DNA of 8,934 nt, taken from positions 1 to 8,934 of the forward strand of contig JAQBZS010000229.1 of the NCBI GenBank assembly GCA_027622115.1, given 5' to 3'. The first letter of the stretch is position 1, and every line of letters starts with the position of its first letter. Source of the stretch: Planctomycetota bacterium (GTDB lineage Bacteria > Planctomycetota > Planctomycetia > Planctomycetales > Planctomycetaceae). The notes under the pieces were generated by a model. The model was given only the letters and a program-made list of their open reading frames with translations, had not been told where the DNA came from and searched no databases. The translations under genes were made by a program, and so were the position numbers. Positions 1-5,138 of the stretch are shown in pieces.

Positions 1-1
1 G

Positions 2-70
2 CACATCCAATGCATGTACGCCCCCGAATTCAACAGCCACTCGGAGAGCCTGGGCATCGTGGTGAAGTAA
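2..70 (+). CDS. C-terminal end of an unidentified protein (partial)
   Basis: Only the last 22 codons of this gene lie in the window, reading in frame 2 to a TAA stop at 68-70. The visible peptide contains CMYAPEFNSHSESLGIVV and ends in lysine. Codon choice is GC-rich at third positions (CAC, ATC, TGC, TAC, GCC, CCC, TTC, AAC, AGC), as expected of a real coding end in this genome. No domain can be assigned from so short a piece. It converges on the minus-strand gene that stops at 102, with a 31-bp gap in which I see no convincing terminator hairpin. Confidence 0.6.
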   Translation, partial: HIQCMYAPEFNSHSESLGIVVK

Positions 71-101
71 GTTCTTCGCGTTTGCCAGAGTAACGAATAT
101 T

Positions 102-320
102 TCATGGCTGACCTGAATCGTTGAAAAGGTTGACGACTTCTTCAGTGGTGTACCAATCTTTGGATGCCAGTCTCCACTTCGCGACCGCCAAATCGATTTC
201 CGATTCCTTGGTTGGTTGCAGGATACCGATCCGCGTACCGAGTTCGTCATACACTTCGACGGGATCGCTTGAGGCGGCAACCAGTCGAGCCTGCTCTCCG
301 GTCAATTGCAATTGAGTCAT
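102..320 (-). CDS. 72-aa small conserved-type protein, possible orphan antitoxin
   Basis: The protein starts MTQLQLTGEQARLV, continues with a beta-rich part (DPVEVYDELGTRIGIL) and ends in a helical stretch containing WYTTEEVVNLF. Small planctomycete proteins with this layout (a short EVxDxxG strand-turn-strand, then a YTTxEV helix near the C-terminus) are common in my recollection, and some sit next to toxin genes. That makes an antitoxin-like or DNA-binding role plausible but unproven. The start is supported by an AGGA element about 8 nt upstream on the minus strand. No partner toxin is visible: upstream is a gene-poor region and downstream is the convergent end of another gene. Length and composition support a real gene; the function is inference. 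Confidence 0.65.
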   Translation of the reverse strand: MTQLQLTGEQARLVAASSDPVEVYDELGTRIGILQPTKESEIDLAVAKWRLASKDWYTTEEVVNLFNDSGQP

Positions 321-541
321 CGCGACTTCCTGCTTTCATTCTTTGGAGATGCCGAATCCCGCTGATCGAATCCAATTTCCTGGCCGTTCCCTCCGATTTC
401 AGCCTTCGATCTTTTTCTTCGCAAGACGAACGGCGTCAAGCATCCGTTTCGATCGGCTTCGACACGGGTCGGCGTCCAATGGCCCTCGAGTCCTGCAGTT
501 TGTGTGAGCGGCAAGGCGCTACTACTATGAGTAGCCGGCGC

Positions 542-594
542 TCCTGTTCAGCGACACGTTTGATTGATGCGAAGTTGCATCGCGTGGCTTCAGC
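542..594 (+). pseudogene. Degenerate fragment of the DUF455 gene 5' end
   Basis: This stretch matches codons 10-26 of the intact DUF455 gene at 4026. TCCTGTTCAGCGAC (542-555) is identical to 4054-4067, and TTGATGCGAAGTTGCA (564-579) is identical to 4072-4087. Between and after these blocks are a few substitutions, plus a 4-bp TGAT insertion that shifts the frame. The pieces translate as LLFSDTFD in one frame (then a stop) and DAKLHRVASA in another, against VLFSDALDAKLQRVTSP in the intact protein. Weaker similarity may extend leftwards to about 522, but none is seen downstream. It is therefore a short non-functional remnant of the gene start. Two long exact matches in the same order make chance unlikely. 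Confidence 0.75.
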
Positions 595-990
595 CTGGCT
601 TGCTGATCCTCGCTGTCCTTCCCATCCTTGCTATTACCACTAGGCAGTGGCTGCACACCGCTTGTTTGCAGCAGTTTTCAGCGTGGACCAAGTGACGTGT
701 GGCTGAACGTGAAAAAAACCATGAAGTCCTATGTGCGCCGGATTTCGTAAAACACCAAGCACGACTTCCTGAGTTTTGAGCTTCAATCCCTGCCGCGAGG
801 CACTTCCGCCGAAACGTGCCAGTCGCCAGCGGAATCCGATTGAGCGATCCATTTCAATTTCGATCCGATCCGCCCCTTGTCTCGGGTTGCTAACGAGACA
901 GCATTTCGCACGCGCAGTTGTGTATCCATTTGCGGAAGGCTACTGTGTTGACCACTTCGACGAAGGAAAGTCACCGGCACTATGACTGTA

Positions 991-995
991 GGGAG
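991..995 (+). promoter_or_regulatory. Ribosome binding site of the TIR gene
   Basis: GGGAG lies 6 nt before the ATG at 1002. It decides the start: the frame is open further upstream to a TTG at 918, but that start has no such element, and the extra 28 residues do not look like protein of this family. Confidence 0.6.
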
Positions 996-1001
996 ACTAC
1001 A

Positions 1002-2618
1002 ATGGCGAAGCCGACGGAGCAACCGAAGCCGACGACATCCACACACTACGACGCGGTTTTCTGCTATCCCCGCAAGTATCTCGATTGGATTCAGGGAGTA
1101 CGTCAAGGCCTTTGTCGACGCGGGCTGTCGATTTGGACTGACACCGTCGATGTGCGTCCGGGTGACAAATGGGTGCTCGACTTCCAAGACGCAGCGCGAA
1201 ACTCATCGTCCGCCGTGGTCTTTTTCGGACCAGATGGCATTGGGCAATGGCAGGAAGAAGAAATTCCATTTCTGCAACGTCTACATGTTGGCAATCATTT
1301 GCGATTGATACCCGTCGTCTTGCCCGATGGCCAGATTCCAGACGGCCACGACATGGCCCTGGCCTCCATGGCTGCCGTTCAAATCGAGCGACTCGCCGAT
1401 GAACTCACACTTCTCGACCAACTTGAATTTGCAATCACAGGGAAAGCACCAAACGATCCTCGTGGACTATACGAGATCCATGCCGAAGTACGACTGGACC
1501 CTTCGTGTTTTCTCGCGATTTCACGAACGACGCCCGAGGAACTTGCCAGCGTGATGTCAGCCGCCATTCTCGATATGGACCTGACGATCACTCAGCCGTT
1601 GCAGTTCTCAGATGATCCGTCCAACGTGTTCACTCCCGATGTGCTCCAGGCAATCCGCGCCGCGCAAGTCGTAATCGCCGACGGGACTACCTGCTCGGAA
1701 ACCGGGAAACCGGATGCCGACGTCATGTATGAAGTTGGCTTGGCAACGGCCTACGGAAAACCCGTGATTTTCGTGACGAATCCGCAATCAACTCCCCTTC
1801 CCCTTCCGATTTTCGCCTGCGAACGCGCATCCTGGCGCATTGAATATCTTAAGGATGAAACAGGGCTTAATGTTGGCGGCCCGCTCACAGAGGACATAAC
1901 AAACCAGATTCGCGAAATCCTCGCAAATGGCCGGAGCCCACACCTTGTCCATAGAAACGACCTCGGCATTGGCTTGGCATTTGCCGACGTCTTTCGTCTT
2001 CGCGTCAGTTTCTGGGATCGATTCGAAGAGGTATTCCGATATGGGTTACACCTCAAGACCGTTTTCGCGGAACTACAGACGAATCTTCATAAGCTGCAGC
2101 AAATCGCCGACCTGCTTCACGACGACATAACACGCCGCCGCGCGAACATCAACGTTAACAACTCTCTCGAAACCTTTAAGACCGTTTACGACCATTTCTT
2201 CAAGTCCCACTTTGGGCACTTTGAGAGCCCATCGTTTACAAACGACGAGGTCGTTGGCGACTTGCAAGCACGGAACGTTATTCTGAACCATCGCGACACG
2301 ACAGCAAAGGCTTTCGAATACCTGCTGGCGAATATCGACAATGAAACTGTTCGAGGAATCGTTGACAAGTCCTCTCATTTCTTTCAAATCATCGACAGTT
2401 ATCTCGAAGGTTACTTGACTTCGCATGACGGCTTGCTGGATCGTATGAAAGATGAGGAGCAACAGTCGACGCCGCGTCCATTGCGGTATGTGATACACCT
2501 TCACGCTGCAATTCGGGAACTTGTACGAAACGCCGAACTTGTGCCAGTGCATGCATGCGAAATGATGTGTGCGTTACTTGATTTACTTAGCACTCATAAT
2601 AAAGAAGGAGGTGATTGA
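1002..2618 (+). CDS. TIR domain / nucleoside 2-deoxyribosyltransferase-like fusion protein
   Basis: This 538-aa, probably cytosolic protein has three parts. Residues 15-110 form a TIR domain: YDAVFCYPRK strand, GLSIWTDTVDVRPGDKW around the BB-loop, AVVFFGPDGIGQW, and RLIPVVLP. Glu87, four residues after Trp83, fits the catalytic glutamate of TIR NADases. Residues 168-305 resemble the nucleoside 2-deoxyribosyltransferase-like (DRHyd/TIR-like) family, with CFLAI at the usual CFVxMPFG strand, VVIADGTT (Asp227) and DVMYEVGLATAYGKPVIFVT. Glu244 corresponds to the nucleophile position, and a short insertion (231-238) precedes it. The MPFG part is degenerate (AISR). Residues 320-538 are predicted helical without a recognised family. 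No signal peptide or membrane segment is seen. It is the first gene of an operon with the 372-aa gene, which starts one base after its stop. NAD+ cleavage is inferred from the family; a defence role is inferred from architecture. Confidence 0.85.
   Translation: MAKPTEQPKPTTSTHYDAVFCYPRKYLDWIQGVRQGLCRRGLSIWTDTVDVRPGDKWVLDFQDAARNSSSAVVFFGPDGIGQWQEEEIPFLQRLHVGNHLRLIPVVLPDGQIPDGHDMALASMAAVQIERLADELTLLDQLEFAITGKAPNDPRGLYEIHAEVRLDPSCFLAISRTTPEELASVMSAAILDMDLTITQPLQFSDDPSNVFTPDVLQAIRAAQVVIADGTTCSETGKPDADVMYEVGLATAYGKPVIFVTNPQSTPLPLPIFACERASWRIEYLKDETGLNVGGPLTEDITNQIREILANGRSPHLVHRNDLGIGLAFADVFRLRVSFWDRFEEVFRYGLHLKTVFAELQTNLHKLQQIADLLHDDITRRRANINVNNSLETFKTVYDHFFKSHFGHFESPSFTNDEVVGDLQARNVILNHRDTTAKAFEYLLANIDNETVRGIVDKSSHFFQIIDSYLEGYLTSHDGLLDRMKDEEQQSTPRPLRYVIHLHAAIRELVRNAELVPVHACEMMCALLDLLSTHNKEGGD
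2605..2614 (+). promoter_or_regulatory. Complete 10-nt Shine-Dalgarno inside the TIR gene end
   Basis: AAGGAGGTGA is a full complement of the usual 16S rRNA 3' end. It lies within the last codons of the TIR gene, and its GGAGG core is 8 nt before a GTG at 2620. It fixes the start of the downstream gene at that GTG rather than at the ATG at 2569, and implies strong, coupled translation of the second protein. Confidence 0.85.
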
Positions 2619-2619
2619 G

Positions 2620-3738
2620 GTGCCTACTCCAACCGAAAGGATCGATTTTCAGTCGTTACTGAGTGTCCACGAAAAACTTCAAGAGGAGCTTAGTGCCGCC
2701 ACGAACAAGGGCCGGGTTCAGGAACTTGAATCGCACGTCGATGAGTTTCTTAACGAGATGCGCAAACACGTCCCATTTGCCACCTCGACGGATAGGCGCG
2801 ACTTGCTGAACCGCATGGCGTCGGAATGGCAGAAAGTCTTTACAACACTCTTGGGAATCCCCAAGAACGTCTATGCGGTTATTGAGATCAACAACTTGCC
2901 CAACTCCAAGCAGATGCTGTCGAGATTGCCGAAGGTTCAGCAGATTAAGGGGGATGAATTTAAGCACCTCATCCGCGAACGGGCCTACGTCGTTGGTGAA
3001 AAGTCGAAGCAATCGTGGCTCAAGCAACTACTTCTCAAACTAGAAGTGTCGCCACATGAGGTCGACTGGATTTCCTTGACACCTCCCCGGCGGACGGGCC
3101 TGGATGACTGGCGAGATGCTGCGGCATACGTCGCATGCGATGTACTCGAAGGTTACATCGATCTCGCAATTCAGTTGAGCATCGACGCATTTGGGCTTCT
3201 TGAGTCGGTGTGGTTCGAAGATGCTAAGCGAATTAAGGCATTTTTTCTCTGGGAGGCTGACGGTGGGCCGTGCGAGCCAGTAAAGAGCCGGATGTACTAC
3301 GACAACGCGTGTCGCCTGTTGCACGGAAAGCTCATGGATAAAACGCTAAAAGTATGTGATCGTGCGTTTGCGTCAATCGCCAAGTGGCTGAAGCGCGAGT
3401 TATTGACATCCGGGCGCGTTGATGTCGGCAAATCTCATGCACGGTTACTCATCTCAACGAAAGCGCAAAGACTTTGGGAACGCACGCAGCGAGAAGATGG
3501 GGGCTTGAACTGGGAACAGGCAGAACACTACGTGAGGCAGTTCTATGAGAATCTGATTCCAGCCGTTACAAGGAATGACAAGCAGGCAGTTCAAGCGGTG
3601 CTGGGCGCTACTTTAATGTGTGAGTGCCCGCGTTCGGGCTGCGAAATCGTAAATGCCTTGGAAGTGGCACTAATCACTTACTTTGTAGACGCGGAGTTAA
3701 TGGAAGAGTTCTTCGAGCAAAACGCCAGTTATCTTTGA
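2620..3738 (+). CDS. 372-aa unknown helical protein coupled to the TIR protein
   Basis: I do not recognise this protein. From the GTG start it begins MPTPTERIDF and is rich in predicted helices: 12-50 is heptad-like (LLSVHEKLQEEL, ELESHVDEFLNEM), 60-78 is amphipathic, and helices continue through 165-260 and 298-370. A cysteine cluster CxCx4C (Cys334, Cys336, Cys341) near the C-terminus might bind a metal. There is no signal peptide, clear transmembrane helix, Walker motif or nuclease motif that I can see. The gene begins one base after the TIR gene stops and has a 10-nt Shine-Dalgarno, so the two proteins are probably made together and may act together, as regulator, sensor, scaffold or partner effector. 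Base composition is low-GC like the TIR gene, unlike the genes further right. An in-frame ATG at 2569 exists but overlaps the upstream gene and has no comparable ribosome site. Confidence 0.8.
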   Translation: MPTPTERIDFQSLLSVHEKLQEELSAATNKGRVQELESHVDEFLNEMRKHVPFATSTDRRDLLNRMASEWQKVFTTLLGIPKNVYAVIEINNLPNSKQMLSRLPKVQQIKGDEFKHLIRERAYVVGEKSKQSWLKQLLLKLEVSPHEVDWISLTPPRRTGLDDWRDAAAYVACDVLEGYIDLAIQLSIDAFGLLESVWFEDAKRIKAFFLWEADGGPCEPVKSRMYYDNACRLLHGKLMDKTLKVCDRAFASIAKWLKRELLTSGRVDVGKSHARLLISTKAQRLWERTQREDGGLNWEQAEHYVRQFYENLIPAVTRNDKQAVQAVLGATLMCECPRSGCEIVNALEVALITYFVDAELMEEFFEQNASYL

Positions 3739-4025
3739 GGGCAAAACTTCGCGACTCTCACGACGTGCCGGCGTTGGCAACTGCGATCCGAATCCCCGCG
3801 AAACAGAACGAGGTCTCCGGAGAAAGGATCGGGCTCGTCTGATTTTCGGCTTGCCGCTGGTCGAGCTGTTTTCCTTGTCGAGTTCGCCAGCAAGCGATTA
3901 GCCGTTTTGGCGATAATCACGGTTCGCCGCATGCATGAAACAACCGGGCCGAGCGCTCAAACGGCTCATGACATACACTGATTCGGCGCAGCCAACGAAA
4001 ATCTGGGTCAATCTAAAGCGACAGC
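3739..4025. other. Intergenic region after the TIR operon, with an imperfect hairpin
   Basis: No gene is supported here. The minus-strand frame 3729-3932 gives an arginine/serine-rich translation without a recognisable family. An imperfect inverted repeat is present: GCTTGC (3849-3854) and TGG (3858-3860) against CCAGCAAGC (3887-3895), with outer CGGCT/AGCCG pairing possible and a TTTT run just after. It could act as the operon's terminator, but it begins about 110 bp after the stop and the T run is short, so this is weak. The promoter of the DUF455 gene is expected here but no clear boxes were found. Confidence 0.4.
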
Positions 4026-4814
4026 ATGGAACTACGCGAATTTGCTCGGCAAGTCCTGTTCAGCGACGCGCTTGATGCGAAGTTGCAACGAGTGACTTCG
4101 CCGTTGACCGATACAGCACCGGGTCTTGCCGAACGTGTTGCTCGGCCAGTTCGTCCCGCCAACTTGCCGTTTGGCGCGCATCGAACGGCACCTGCCATGC
4201 CGCAGCCGGGTGCCTTTTCCGATCCCGCGAAACGTGCCGTCGCGCATCACATCATGGCGAACCACGAACTTCAGGCGGTCGAAGTCATGGCGTTCATGTT
4301 GCTGGCCTTTCCCAAAGCACCCGCCGAATTCCGTTTGGGAATGGCCGACATCATGGCCGACGAACAACGACATACTCGCATGCACGTCGAACGCGCGGCC
4401 ACGCTTGGGCTGACGTTCGGCGATTTGCCCGTGAACAGCTACATCTGGAACAAGTCACAAGAATTTGAGTCGGTGCTGGATTATTTGGCTGGCATGCCGC
4501 TGACCTTCGAGGGCCGAAATCTCGATCACACGCTCGAATTCGCCGAGTACTTTCGGAAGGCCGGCGACGATCGCAGCGCCGCCTTGATGCGTGTGATTCA
4601 CAAGGACGAAATTGAGCACGTGGCATTCGGCATCCAATGGCTGAGACAACTCAAGCCTGCGGACCAGACCGAATGGGAAGCCTATTGCAATCATTTGCGA
4701 TGGCCGCTTCGCCCAGCAAAATCCAAGGGCGAAACTTTCCAACGAGACGCTCGGTTGGCGGCGGGATTGGACCGCGACTTCGTGGATCGGCTGGAATCCG
4801 CAACCGACGAATGA
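4026..4814 (+). CDS. DUF455 family ferritin-like protein
   Basis: This 262-aa protein fits the DUF455 family of ferritin-like four-helix proteins in full length and motif order: an N-terminal MELREFARQVLF segment, a proline-rich stretch (38-60), then the helical core. Likely metal ligands are Glu81 (HHIMANHELQA), Glu113 and His116 (DEQRHTRMH), Glu162 (PLTFEGRNLDHTLE) and Glu195/His198 (HKDEIEHVAFG). This is the paired ExxH pattern of di-iron carboxylate proteins. It lacks a signal peptide, so it should be cytosolic. The biochemical role of the family is not settled; a diiron oxidase-like activity would be inference. The ATG at 4026 matches the family's usual beginning, although no strong ribosome site precedes it. 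A broken copy of codons 10-26 lies at 542-594. GC content is high, as in most of the window's right half. Confidence 0.88.
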   Translation: MELREFARQVLFSDALDAKLQRVTSPLTDTAPGLAERVARPVRPANLPFGAHRTAPAMPQPGAFSDPAKRAVAHHIMANHELQAVEVMAFMLLAFPKAPAEFRLGMADIMADEQRHTRMHVERAATLGLTFGDLPVNSYIWNKSQEFESVLDYLAGMPLTFEGRNLDHTLEFAEYFRKAGDDRSAALMRVIHKDEIEHVAFGIQWLRQLKPADQTEWEAYCNHLRWPLRPAKSKGETFQRDARLAAGLDRDFVDRLESATDE

Positions 4815-5138
4815 GCGATCCAAGCTGTTGGAGCGGCAAATGTTCCGTTAGGGCAACATCGTCGTGGATCGTGTTGACAGATCACCACACGGCAACCGCA
4901 AAACGGCATTCGCGGGAAGTCAACTTGAACGGCGAGTCGCAGTCGCGCTTCCGACGAAATCGTCGTATACGCCCGCGAATGGGCCGCATATCCGCGACAA
5001 TCCAGCCCGCGACTTCGTGAATCGTCGAAATTCCATCGCGGCGGCATCGCGTGTGCAGAATTCGTCGGATCGGATTCTGCAAAGCCGCCGCAGCAGTGGG
5101 TCAAATGGCGACATTACCTCGGAATATTGAGGCGATTC
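4815..5138. other. 324-bp intergenic region before the surface protein gene
   Basis: No coding frame here gives a believable protein; the frames at 4864-5130 plus and the minus strand are arginine/serine-rich shadows. A 7-bp inverted repeat, GCAGAAT (5055-5061) and ATTCTGC (5074-5080), separated by 12 bp, lies about 60 bp upstream of the CAP-protein start. It could be an operator or simply chance. TTGACA occurs at 4874-4879, but no -10-like hexamer stands 16-18 bp further on, so no promoter is called. Confidence 0.4.

Larger units (their letters stand above)
321..1001. other. 681-bp gene-poor region left of the TIR operon
   Basis: No convincing gene is visible here. Open frames on both strands (for example 164-643 plus, 317-514 minus, 783-1187 minus) have low-complexity or arginine/serine-rich translations typical of non-coding frames. 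The one clear structure is the degraded copy of the DUF455 gene start at 542-594. A 6-bp inverted repeat (TTCAGC 677-682, GCTGAA 702-707) is too weak to call a terminator. The TIR promoter should lie in the right part. TTGACC at 948-953 resembles a -35 box, but no -10 sits at proper spacing, so I do not call a promoter. Confidence 0.5.

Noticed and set aside
317..514. Minus-strand 65-codon frame just upstream of the 72-aa gene, considered as a toxin partner
   Set aside because: The translation has no toxin motif and low protein-like character, and no ribosome site was found.
164..643. Plus-strand open frame of 159 codons
   Set aside because: It overlaps the better-supported minus-strand 72-aa gene and has an arginine/serine-rich translation. 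The only sensible part is the out-of-context DUF455 remnant.
677..707. TTCAGC/GCTGAA hairpin considered as a terminator
   Set aside because: It has only six pairs with a 19-nt loop, and no gene ends nearby.
918..1001. N-terminal extension of the TIR protein from a TTG start
   Set aside because: The 28 extra residues do not resemble TIR proteins, and the ATG at 1002 has GGGAG at ideal spacing.
2073..2552. Minus-strand 159-codon frame inside the TIR gene
   Set aside because: It is a shadow of the plus-strand coding frame and has no recognisable motif. The plus frame continues a coherent helical domain.
3729..3932. Minus-strand 67-codon frame after the TIR operon, considered as a third system gene
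   Set aside because: It is on the opposite strand, overlaps the end of the operon, and has an arginine/serine-rich translation and no ribosome site.
4874..4879. TTGACA as the -35 box for the surface protein gene
   Set aside because: No -10-like hexamer lies 16-18 bp downstream, and it is about 260 bp from the start codon.
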